Below are positions 44,055 through 51,328 of a stretch of DNA of 64,000 nt, in pieces (positions within the stretch are counted from its first letter, which is position 1; the number at the start of each line of letters is the position of its first letter). This DNA is from CAKZNE01 sp963976435 (GTDB lineage Bacteria; Bacteroidota; Bacteroidia; Flavobacteriales; Schleiferiaceae): assembly GCA_963976435.1 (NCBI GenBank), contig CAXBKQ010000008.1, positions 79,694-143,693 on the forward strand, in the 5' to 3' direction. The position numbers were made by a program, and so were the translations under genes. The notes beneath the pieces were generated by a model. The model made no database searches. It was not told where the DNA came from and saw nothing but the letters and a program-made list of their open reading frames with translations.

Positions 44055-46124
44055 TTATTTTCCTCTTTTTAACTGATTCTTTACATAGTCGTATAAGGCA
44101 AATTGAGATCTGATTTTTGGGCCATTAATAAATCTGTATTCATTCTTTTGATCCTCATTAAACCACCTAGCCTTAACATTATCCTTCCAAATAATTTCCA
44201 AATGATCTCTGAGTTGGCGCTTTATATTTGGATCATAAACCGGTACAGAAACTTCAACCCTATAGTCTAAATTTCTTTGCATCCAATCTGCGGAGGAAAG
44301 ATAATATTTTTGATCGCCACCATTTTCAAAAACTAAAATTCTTGAATGTTCTAAAAAGCGATCTAGGATGGAAATGGCTTCAATATTTTCACTTAATCCT
44401 TTTACCCCAGGAATTAAGGAGCATATTCCTCTCACAATCAATCGAATTTTTACCCCATAACTACTAGCTTCATAAAGCTTGTCTATTAATTTAATATCGC
44501 AGAGGCTATTCATCTTTAGAAAAATCCCTGATGGATTTCCTTTTTTAGCATGTTCTATTTCATTATCAATAAGCTTAATATAGGATTTACGAGTGTGGTG
44601 TGGCGACACCAATAGGTGCTGATATTTATTGATTTTATAATTCTTTTGTAAAAAATCAAAAACCATTTCAACCTCTTTGCAAATCTCCTTTCTGGAGCTA
44701 AGCATGTGATAGTCTGTATAAAATTTAGAGGTAGATTCATTGTAATTCCCGGTTCCAATAGAGGCAAATCTTTCCAATTTATCTCCATTTTGGCGACTGA
44801 TTAAAAACATCTTACTATGCACCTTTAATCCTGGAACTCCAAATATTACATGAACTCCTTCAGCTTGCAATTCTTCAGTCCAGCGGATATTCGCTGCTTC
44901 ATCAAATCTTGCTCTAAGCTCAATAACTACTGTTACTTGCTTCCCATTTTTAGCAGCATTGGTAAGGGCACTAATTATTCTACTTTTAGACGCTACCCTA
45001 TACAAGGTAATATGAATGCTTTTCACATGAGGGTCAATAGCCGCCTCCCTTAAAGTTCTGATGATATATGAAAAACTATGGTAGGGTAAAAAAAGTAGTA
45101 CATCCTTTTCTCTCAGCACATTTAGGATACTTCTATCCATATCTAAATCAGGATGTTTGAGCTGGACAATGGGTTTAAATTCCAATTCCTTTTTCCCCAT
45201 ATTCGGGAATTGTATAAAATCCTTTTTATTGTGATATCTACCTCCAGCCGTTAAGGAGTCTAGATTATCCAATTCCATCCTTTCCTTTAAAAATTCTAAT
45301 AAATCCGCACTAATTTCTTCGTCATGTACAAATCGAACAGGATCTCCGGTTCTTCTTCCTTTTAGGGATTTAGACATTTTCTCCAAAAATCCTTTGGAAA
45401 CATCTTCATCCAAATCCAATTCTGCATCTCTAGAAATTTTAATAATATGAGCTTCAATTTTTTCAAACTGAAAAACAAAAAATATATAGGCTAGATTATA
45501 GCGAATCAAATCCTCTAAATACATCACATATCGATTGCCATATTTAGGAAGTTCAACAAATCTACCTACCAAATCCGAGGGAATTTCAATAAGAGCATAT
45601 TGTGGTTTCTCTCCTTGATTATCCCTTACCAGTTTTATGGCCAAGTAAATGGATTTATCCTTTATTTCTGGAAGTTGAAAATTCTCATCTAAAATCAGTG
45701 TGAATACGGATGGGCTAACCTTTTCGATAAAATAATTCCTAACGAAGCTTTGTTGTCCGGTGGTGAGTTCGGTTTCATCTACAAAGGAAACGCCCTCCTT
45801 TTCCAATTTATTTAGCAATTCATCACTGATGCCCTCCGCCCTACTTTGTAAATTTCCGGCTATCTGGGATATTTCTGCTAGCAATTCTCTTGGTGTTAAT
45901 CCTCCTAATCGTCTTTTTGGAGAATTACTGATCTGACTAAGCCGTTTGATACTGGCATAGCGAACACGGAAAAATTCGTCCATATTACTAGAGAATATCC
46001 CAATAAATCTCAATCTTTCTACAATGGGATTATTTTCGTCGCAAGCCTCCTGCAGAACCCTTTCATTGAAGGATAACCAACTAATGTCTCTGGCAATTAC
46101 ATTGGTGCTATTTTTAAACTTCAC
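44055..46124 (-). CDS. ppk1: Polyphosphate kinase 1
   Basis: A 689-residue enzyme that makes polyphosphate from ATP. ISWLSFNERVLQEACDENNP starts the N domain, FFRVRYASIKRL the head domain, and the catalytic region shows SIHITLYRVASKSRI, VELRARFDEAANIRW and VHSKMFLISR with the phosphorylated histidine, then ASIGTGNYNESTSKFYTDY. The C-terminal domain has SLIPGVKGLSENI. Full length. The start is GTG at 46124, overlapping the sixA stop (GTGA), and its stop abuts ppx, so synthesis and degradation of polyphosphate are co-expressed. Confidence 0.96.
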   Translation of the reverse strand: MKFKNSTNVIARDISWLSFNERVLQEACDENNPIVERLRFIGIFSSNMDEFFRVRYASIKRLSQISNSPKRRLGGLTPRELLAEISQIAGNLQSRAEGISDELLNKLEKEGVSFVDETELTTGQQSFVRNYFIEKVSPSVFTLILDENFQLPEIKDKSIYLAIKLVRDNQGEKPQYALIEIPSDLVGRFVELPKYGNRYVMYLEDLIRYNLAYIFFVFQFEKIEAHIIKISRDAELDLDEDVSKGFLEKMSKSLKGRRTGDPVRFVHDEEISADLLEFLKERMELDNLDSLTAGGRYHNKKDFIQFPNMGKKELEFKPIVQLKHPDLDMDRSILNVLREKDVLLFLPYHSFSYIIRTLREAAIDPHVKSIHITLYRVASKSRIISALTNAAKNGKQVTVVIELRARFDEAANIRWTEELQAEGVHVIFGVPGLKVHSKMFLISRQNGDKLERFASIGTGNYNESTSKFYTDYHMLSSRKEICKEVEMVFDFLQKNYKINKYQHLLVSPHHTRKSYIKLIDNEIEHAKKGNPSGIFLKMNSLCDIKLIDKLYEASSYGVKIRLIVRGICSLIPGVKGLSENIEAISILDRFLEHSRILVFENGGDQKYYLSSADWMQRNLDYRVEVSVPVYDPNIKRQLRDHLEIIWKDNVKARWFNEDQKNEYRFINGPKIRSQFALYDYVKNQLKRGK

Positions 46125-46618
46125 AAGTTATTTCTTCTTTTTGGGTAATCAAAAAACAGCAATTCTGCTTTATTGTCAACATCTGCCCATTTTTCCAAAT
46201 CAAATTTTAGGCAGGCAACACCGGTTGTAGGAACATTATCAATTCTATGATCAATTCTCTTATTTACAAAATTGGTAATGGTAGGATTATGACCAAAGAG
46301 CATTACGGAATCAAAATCATCATCTAAATCCCTTATTATTTCTAGCATTTCCTTTGTGCTCGCTTCATAAATTTTCTTTTCAATTCGGATATCACTATAA
46401 GCACAATTGAGGTTTTTTGCAAAAATTAAAGCGGTATGAACAGCTCTGGTGGCGGGGCTAGATATTATGATTTCTGGTAAATAACCCTCCTCCTGTAACC
46501 AAATGGAGGTATTATGAGCATCTCGAATTCCCCTGCCTTTTAGGGGTCTATCCATATCATGTGTTCCTTCCTCTCTCCAGGATGATTTTGCATGTCTTAC
46601 CAAATATAACTTTTTCAT
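46121..46618 (-). CDS. sixA: SixA-like histidine phosphatase
   Basis: A 165-residue single-domain phosphatase of the histidine phosphatase superfamily. The catalytic RHG-type motif reads LVRHAKSSWREEG (His9 nucleophile). ISSPATRAVHTALIF and MLFGHNPTITNFVN supply the other arginine and histidine. SixA of E. coli dephosphorylates HPt/NPr phosphohistidine; in Bacteroidota it is typically beside ppk, as here. I use the ATG at 46618 that begins MKKLYLVRHAK; frame-open sequence runs to 46663 but has no family match. Confidence 0.87.
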   Translation of the reverse strand: MKKLYLVRHAKSSWREEGTHDMDRPLKGRGIRDAHNTSIWLQEEGYLPEIIISSPATRAVHTALIFAKNLNCAYSDIRIEKKIYEASTKEMLEIIRDLDDDFDSVMLFGHNPTITNFVNKRIDHRIDNVPTTGVACLKFDLEKWADVDNKAELLFFDYPKRRNNL

Positions 46619-46742
46619 AGAGCTGCCAATTAGCCAAATTTTTTGGGAAATTACTAAAAGCAATGGCCATCTAAAACCCTAGAAAAAAAAATTAATATTG
46701 GCTTTATATTGTATTTACCTGAAATGAAATTTATTATCTCAG

Positions 46743-47516
46743 CTAAAGCGATTTTGCCTCTTGCCAAATTCTCTCCATTTCATCAAGACTTAAATCAGAA
46801 ATTTGACTTCCATTTTTCACTGCAGTTTCCTCGATGTGAGTAAACCTTTTAATGAATTTTTTATTGGTTCTTTCCAATGCTGATTCTGGATCCACCTTTA
46901 GGAATCTGGCTAAATTGATGATGGAAAATAATAGGTCGCCAAATTCTGCCTCAATTTTTTGCATGTCATTTTTGGCTACTTCTACCTTCAATTCTTCTAA
47001 TTCCTCATTTACCTTTTCCCAAACCTGCTCTGTTTTTTCCCAGTCAAATCCAATTCCCCTTGCTTTTTCCTGAATTCGAGTAGCCTTCACCATAGAGGGT
47101 AAAGAATTTGGCACACCCGAAAGAACAGATTTTTTTCCTTCTTTGAGTTTTAATTTTTCCCAGTTAGACTTTACCTCTTCTTCCCCACTAACTTTTAAAT
47201 CTCCATAAATATGAGGATGTCTAGAGATAAGTTTTTCACAGATTCCGTTGAGCACATCTGCAATATCAAAAGCTCCTTTTTCAGAAGCTATTTTTGAATA
47301 GAAAACCATATGCAGCATAATATCCCCCAATTCCTTTTTTACCTCTTCAAGGTCGGCATCTAGGATGGCATCACCTAACTCATAAATTTCTTCAATAGTT
47401 AGAGGCCTAAGGGTTTCCATGGTTTGTTTTTGATCCCATGGGCATTTCTCCCTCAAATCCTCCATAATTTCTAATAATCTAGAAAAGGAATTGAGCTTTT
47501 GCTGCAAGCTATTCAT
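46743..47516 (-). CDS. mazG: Nucleoside triphosphate pyrophosphohydrolase MazG
   Basis: A 257-residue enzyme with two MazG helical domains. The first has EEIYELGDAILDADLEEVKKELGDIMLHMVF (EExxE...ExxD metal site, residues ~38-70) and the second ELEELKVEVAKNDMQKIEAEFGDLLFSIINLARFL (~172-206). CPWDQKQTMETLRP is the conserved start. It hydrolyses NTPs to NMPs and clears aberrant nucleotides or lowers ppGpp indirectly. It is the last gene of a five-gene minus operon, three bases after the DUF5606 gene. Confidence 0.94.
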   Translation of the reverse strand: MNSLQQKLNSFSRLLEIMEDLREKCPWDQKQTMETLRPLTIEEIYELGDAILDADLEEVKKELGDIMLHMVFYSKIASEKGAFDIADVLNGICEKLISRHPHIYGDLKVSGEEEVKSNWEKLKLKEGKKSVLSGVPNSLPSMVKATRIQEKARGIGFDWEKTEQVWEKVNEELEELKVEVAKNDMQKIEAEFGDLLFSIINLARFLKVDPESALERTNKKFIKRFTHIEETAVKNGSQISDLSLDEMERIWQEAKSL

Positions 47517-47519
47517 GGC

Positions 47520-47987
47520 TTAATCTTGGTCCTTATCAGATTCTGGTTTCGCCTCTTCAATTCCTTCAGAAGCTTCTTCAGTTTCTTCAGTTTCTTCCTC
47601 AATTACTTGGTCTATTAATCCTTCGGATTGGAGGATATTATACCATTGGAATAATTTTTTCAAATCAGAATTGTACACCCTATCCTTATCGTAATCTGGT
47701 AGTATTTCCTCTAAATATTGGCTAAGAACCTCTGGTTTAGATTTATGATCTACACAAGGGCCATCATTTTCTTTTACTGCAATTTTATGATACACTTCTG
47801 TCAAAGGAACTTCCTCATCATAGGTGTAAATGGCAATATCTTTTAGCGCGCTAACATTACTCGTTTGGGAAACGGGAAATCTTTTTTTATCGCTTAGGGA
47901 TTCTACAATAATTCCACCTCGACTTTGGGCCAGCATTTTGTGTAAACCTGGTTTTCCGCCAATGGATAGGATACCTTCTAAATTCAT
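47520..47987 (-). CDS. DUF5606-domain protein
   Basis: A 155-residue soluble protein, conserved in Bacteroidota under DUF5606 and without a known role. The diagnostic start is NLEGILSIGGKPGLHKMLAQSRGGIIVESLSDKKR-like, with the ISGKPGL(Y/F)-type loop and SNVSALKDIAIYTYDEEVPLTEVY. The C-terminal ~30 residues are very acidic (EEETEETEEASEGIEEAKPE). It sits 2 bases after the TPR lipoprotein gene and 3 before mazG. Confidence 0.85.
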   Translation of the reverse strand: MNLEGILSIGGKPGLHKMLAQSRGGIIVESLSDKKRFPVSQTSNVSALKDIAIYTYDEEVPLTEVYHKIAVKENDGPCVDHKSKPEVLSQYLEEILPDYDKDRVYNSDLKKLFQWYNILQSEGLIDQVIEEETEETEEASEGIEEAKPESDKDQD

Positions 47988-47989
47988 CT

Positions 47990-48523
47990 TTATTTTTTTG
48001 TTGTTGAACTATCTGCTTTTTCTTTCCACTCTTTAATTTGACCTAAAATATCCTGATCGGATTGTCTCAGGCTTCTTAGGTTCCTCGCTTGTTCAGCAAG
48101 CTCGTGATCGGGAAATTTTTCAAGGAAAAAGTCGTAAGACTTTATCGCCCTTTTACTGTCGTCATACTTTTCGTCAAAAACAAAACCTACCATAAAAATT
48201 GATCTCGCTGCAAGCTCATGATTTGGGTATTCGGTAAAAACGCGGTTATAAATATTTACTGATTTCAACCTCAATTCCGGAATCTCCTTCATTATATCTG
48301 CGGATCTACTTAAATAAACGGGAGCTAAACTGTCCTCCGGATGTTGATCTACGTATTTTAAATAAGCTTTAGTAATTCTCTTCGCCAAGCTAGTGTCTAT
48401 GCTTACATCCTCTTGCAATTGACTTTCCATCTCTTGGATTTCTGCTTGTAGAGGATCCATTTTGCTTTGGCATGAAGCCATAAGAAAGCTGAATAACAAA
48501 GAAAGTTGTAGAATAATTTTCAT
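47990..48523 (-). CDS. TPR-containing lipoprotein
   Basis: A 177-residue lipoprotein. LLFSFLMASC is a lipobox with the cysteine at residue 18. The mature part has two or three TPR-like helical pairs (YLKYVDQHPEDSLAPVYLSRSADIM, VYNRVFTEYPNHELAARSIFMVGFVF, KSYDFFLEKFPDHELAEQARNLRSL). The pattern resembles BamD/YbgF-type lipoproteins, but BamD is usually larger. The ATG at 48523 lies one base after the def stop; longer in-frame start at 48559 would overlap def and lack a signal-like start. Confidence 0.82.
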   Translation of the reverse strand: MKIILQLSLLFSFLMASCQSKMDPLQAEIQEMESQLQEDVSIDTSLAKRITKAYLKYVDQHPEDSLAPVYLSRSADIMKEIPELRLKSVNIYNRVFTEYPNHELAARSIFMVGFVFDEKYDDSKRAIKSYDFFLEKFPDHELAEQARNLRSLRQSDQDILGQIKEWKEKADSSTTKK

Positions 48524-48524
48524 A

Positions 48525-49094
48525 TTATTTTTTTGGGAAACGCATTTTGTAAGCAACATTTATTTTTCCTTTAGAAATATTATTTAATCTAGCCTTTAGC
48601 AGGCGTTTCTTTAATGGAGACAGATAATCCGTAAAAAGGATGCCTTCAATATGATCGTATTCATGTTGAATAACTCTGGCTTTTAAACCATCAAAAACCT
48701 CAACATGCTCTTTAAAATCTCTATCTAAATATTTAATTTTTATTTGCTCTGGCCTTACTACATCCTCTCTGATATCGGGAATACTTAGGCAGCCTTCGTT
48801 GAAAGACCAATCATCACCATCCTCGTCAATAATTTCAGGATTAATAAAAACCTTTACAAAATCTTTCAATCCTTCTTCATCCTCTTCATCTTCATCCACA
48901 AATCCAGAGGTATCAACAATAAATAAACGAATGGCCAAACCGATTTGCGGCGCTGCTAAACCTACGCCACTAGATTTGTACATCGTTTCAAACATATTAT
49001 CAATAAGCTCCTGAATTTTTGGGTATTCAGCACTTATTTCCTCCCCCATTTTTCGTAAAACAGGATCACCATATGCTACAATTGGTAGTATCAT
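48525..49094 (-). CDS. def: Peptide deformylase
   Basis: A 189-residue metalloenzyme that removes the formyl group from nascent proteins. The three signature motifs are present: GVGLAAPQIG, EGCLSIP (Cys metal ligand) and QHEYDHIEG (two His ligands and Glu). An acidic insertion (FVDEDEEDEEGLKD) after LFIVDTSG is typical of Bacteroidota def. The ATG at 49094 gives MILPIVAYGDPVLR and lies 15 bases after a TACTTTTG box; the longer in-frame start at 49112 would be inside that box. Confidence 0.95.
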   Translation of the reverse strand: MILPIVAYGDPVLRKMGEEISAEYPKIQELIDNMFETMYKSSGVGLAAPQIGLAIRLFIVDTSGFVDEDEEDEEGLKDFVKVFINPEIIDEDGDDWSFNEGCLSIPDIREDVVRPEQIKIKYLDRDFKEHVEVFDGLKARVIQHEYDHIEGILFTDYLSPLKKRLLKARLNNISKGKINVAYKMRFPKK

Positions 49095-49109
49095 AGAAAT
49101 AATTTGCGG

Positions 49110-49117
49110 CAAAAGTA
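49110..49117 (-). promoter_or_regulatory. Internal -7 box in front of def
   Basis: TACTTTTG followed by CCGC on the minus strand fits TAnnTTTG. It lies between the ruvX stop and the def ATG, 15 bases away, so def and the genes after it may have a separate promoter within the operon. Confidence 0.5.
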
Positions 49118-49133
49118 AGAAATGATGTGCTGA

Positions 49134-49553
49134 TTAATAGCCAGAACCTCTAGATAAGTAGGCCTGTAAAATTACAGCAGCAGATATTTTGTCAATCTCC
49201 CCCTTTTGTCTCCTTTGTTTTTTCTTCATTCCTCCGCTTATCATTAGGTCTTTCGCCATTTTAGAGGTGAACCTTTCATCCTGAAGGTCAACAATAATAT
49301 TTGGAAATTGTTTTTCTATTTGCCGACGAAAATCTCTTACTCTTTCCGAATTATCAGAATCTCCACCATCCAATCCTATAGGCTCACCGATTATTATAGC
49401 CTCAAATTTCTCGGCTTCCCACATTTTTTTTAGCTTTTCTAAAAGATTTTCTGTGGCGATGGTTTCCAGTGGGGAAGCCACAATTTTCAAAAAATCGGTT
49501 TCCGCAATTCCAGTTCTTTTTCCGCCAATATCTAATGCTATAATCTTTGCCAA
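49134..49553 (-). CDS. ruvX: RuvX/YqgF-type Holliday junction resolvase / pre-16S rRNA nuclease
   Basis: A 139-residue RNase H-fold nuclease. ALDIGGKRTGIAETD (residues ~5-19) gives the first aspartate, IIIGEPIGLDGG and DLQDERFTSKMAKDL the other acidic residues, and KGEIDKISAAVILQAYL the final Asp. Members process the 5' end of pre-16S rRNA and are also proposed as alternative Holliday junction resolvases. I use a TTG at 49553, which gives MAKIIALDIGG like other family members; the frame stays open to 49826 inside dapD but has no homology there. Confidence 0.9.
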   Translation of the reverse strand: MAKIIALDIGGKRTGIAETDFLKIVASPLETIATENLLEKLKKMWEAEKFEAIIIGEPIGLDGGDSDNSERVRDFRRQIEKQFPNIIVDLQDERFTSKMAKDLMISGGMKKKQRRQKGEIDKISAAVILQAYLSRGSGY

Positions 49554-49562
49554 AGGGTTTCT

Positions 49563-49570
49563 TACTTTTG
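49563..49570 (+). promoter_or_regulatory. -7 box for dapD
   Basis: TACTTTTG followed by CCTGC fits TAnnTTTG on the plus strand. It lies 52 bases before the dapD ATG at 49615 and immediately upstream of the divergent ruvX start. Confidence 0.5.
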
Positions 49571-49614
49571 CCTGCAAATTAGACTTTTTATCAGCAATCA
49601 AAAATTTGATGACA

Positions 49615-50430
49615 ATGCATGAAATCCAAGAAATTATTGAACAAACCTGGAATGATAGAACAAAACTGGAAGACCCAAAGGTGGTTGGAATCATTGAGCA
49701 AATAATTGAGGATATTGATAAAGGAAGATTAAGATGTGCTGAACCTAGTTCAAAGGGCTGGATAGTGAATGAATGGGTTAAAAAAGCAGTAATCCTATAT
49801 TTTCCAACCCGAAAAATGCAAACCATTGAAGCTGGTCCACTTGAGTTTCACGATAAAATTCCCTTGAAATCAAATTATGAAGAATTGGGAATTAGAGTAG
49901 TTCCTCATGCTGTAGCCAGACATGGCGCTTATATCTCTCCAGGGGTGATTTTAATGCCTTCCTATGTAAACATTGGTGCCTTTGTAGATGAAGGCACAAT
50001 GGTAGATACTTGGGCAACAGTAGGTAGCTGTGCTCAAATAGGTAAAAATGTACACCTGAGTGGTGGTGTAGGAATTGGTGGTGTTCTCGAACCTGTTCAG
50101 GCCTCCCCGGTAATTATTGAAGATAATTGTTTTATTGGTTCGAGATGTATAGTTGTGGAAGGCATTAGGGTTGAATCTGAGGCGGTATTGGGTGCAAATG
50201 TGGTGCTAACCGCATCTACTAAAATCATCGATGTAACCGGAGAGGAACCCAAAGAGATAAAGGGTTATATACCCGCAAGATCTGTTGTAATTCCTGGATC
50301 TTACAGCAAAAAATTTGCTGCTGGTGAATATAATGTTCCCTGTGCTTTAATTATTGGAAAAAGAAAGGAAAGTACCAATAAAAAGACTTCCTTAAATGAT
50401 GCATTAAGGGAATACAATGTTTCTGCTTAG
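49615..50430 (+). CDS. dapD: Tetrahydrodipicolinate N-succinyltransferase
   Basis: A 271-residue hexapeptide-repeat acyltransferase of lysine and diaminopimelate synthesis. The N-terminal helical part (EIQEIIEQTWNDRTKLED) is followed by left-handed beta-helix repeats: YVNIGAFVDEGTMVDTWATVGSCAQIGKNVHLSGGVGIGGVLEPVQ, then IIEDNCFIGSRCIVVEGIRV. The GTMVDTWATVGSCAQ block is specific to DapD. It indicates the succinylase branch of DAP synthesis. I use the ATG at 49615, because homologues have the first Met six residues before the IIEQ helix; 49609 is an alternative. Confidence 0.95.
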   Translation: MHEIQEIIEQTWNDRTKLEDPKVVGIIEQIIEDIDKGRLRCAEPSSKGWIVNEWVKKAVILYFPTRKMQTIEAGPLEFHDKIPLKSNYEELGIRVVPHAVARHGAYISPGVILMPSYVNIGAFVDEGTMVDTWATVGSCAQIGKNVHLSGGVGIGGVLEPVQASPVIIEDNCFIGSRCIVVEGIRVESEAVLGANVVLTASTKIIDVTGEEPKEIKGYIPARSVVIPGSYSKKFAAGEYNVPCALIIGKRKESTNKKTSLNDALREYNVSA

Positions 50431-50433
50431 AGA

Positions 50434-51216
50434 TTGGATAGCCGGAAGAAATATCACTATTTATTAAAAATTCAATACCTGGGATTTAGATTTCATGGAT
50501 GGGCAAAACAGCCTGGATTGAAAACTATTCACCAAATGCTGGATAAAACCTTTGAATTTATCCTCGGTGAAAATCAATACAAATCTATTGGCAGTAGCCG
50601 CACAGATGCTAAGGTATCCGCCAATGAAAGTTTGGTTCATTTACAAACTGTGAATGAGCTAAATGATAATTTTCTGGATCTCCTGAACTTAAACCTCCCA
50701 CCAGATATTAGAGCCCTGGAAATAAATGATTTCCCAGAAAACTTTAATATCATACAATCTCCCAAAAGCAAGGAATACCTATACTTATTTTCATTTGGAG
50801 CAAAGCCTCACCCCTTCAGCACTTCCTTTTTGGTGAATATTGCCGAAAACCTGGATATTGATTTAATGAAAAAAGGGGCTAAAATTTTTGAAGGTGAACA
50901 TAATTTTCTATCCTACTGTACCAAACCATCTCCTTCAGTTAATCCAGTGCGAATGATCACCTTATGTGAAATTGTAGATAATGACTTTTTTAGAGCCTCC
51001 TTTTTCCCCAAAAAAAGCTATGCCCTACGCATATGTTCTAAAGGGTTTATGAGAAATCAGGTGAGATTAATAATGGCCCAATTATTCAATCTTGGAAAAG
51101 GCGAAATTGAACTAGAGGATATCCGAGAAAGTTTAAAAAACCCAAGCCTCGGCAGCATGAAATCCATCGCCCCTGCCTCAGGCCTTGTTCTGAATCGAAT
51201 AGATTTAGAAACTTAA
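50434..51216 (+). CDS. truA: tRNA pseudouridine synthase TruA family
   Basis: A 260-residue enzyme. LKIQYLGFRFHGWAKQPGLKTIHQMLDKTFEFIL opens the fold, SIGSSRTDAKVSA holds the catalytic aspartate (residue ~52), and YCTKPSPSVNPVR plus GFMRNQVRLIMAQL are later blocks. TruA makes pseudouridine at positions 38-40 of tRNA anticodon stems. The start is a TTG at 50434, three bases after the dapD stop, so it probably uses translational coupling. The family in Bacteroidota often has two TruA-like proteins; only this one is in the window. Confidence 0.88.
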   Translation: MDSRKKYHYLLKIQYLGFRFHGWAKQPGLKTIHQMLDKTFEFILGENQYKSIGSSRTDAKVSANESLVHLQTVNELNDNFLDLLNLNLPPDIRALEINDFPENFNIIQSPKSKEYLYLFSFGAKPHPFSTSFLVNIAENLDIDLMKKGAKIFEGEHNFLSYCTKPSPSVNPVRMITLCEIVDNDFFRASFFPKKSYALRICSKGFMRNQVRLIMAQLFNLGKGEIELEDIRESLKNPSLGSMKSIAPASGLVLNRIDLET

Positions 51217-51328
51217 AATCTCGATTCCTTTTTTTTTGTTTCTTATTATTGCTTCAAATTAATGAGGCCTGAGCCCCTTTAACCCAAAGCTCAAGTCCTG
51301 GTATTGCTAGCCAAAAATTCTGTTGAAC

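Noticed and set aside
49453..49608. N-terminal extension of dapD into ruvX
   Set aside because: It is antisense to ruvX; the promoter box at 49563-49570 and homologue length support the start at 49615.
49554..49826. N-terminal extension of ruvX into dapD
   Set aside because: The extension is antisense to dapD and unlike any RuvX; the TTG at 49553 gives the normal family length.
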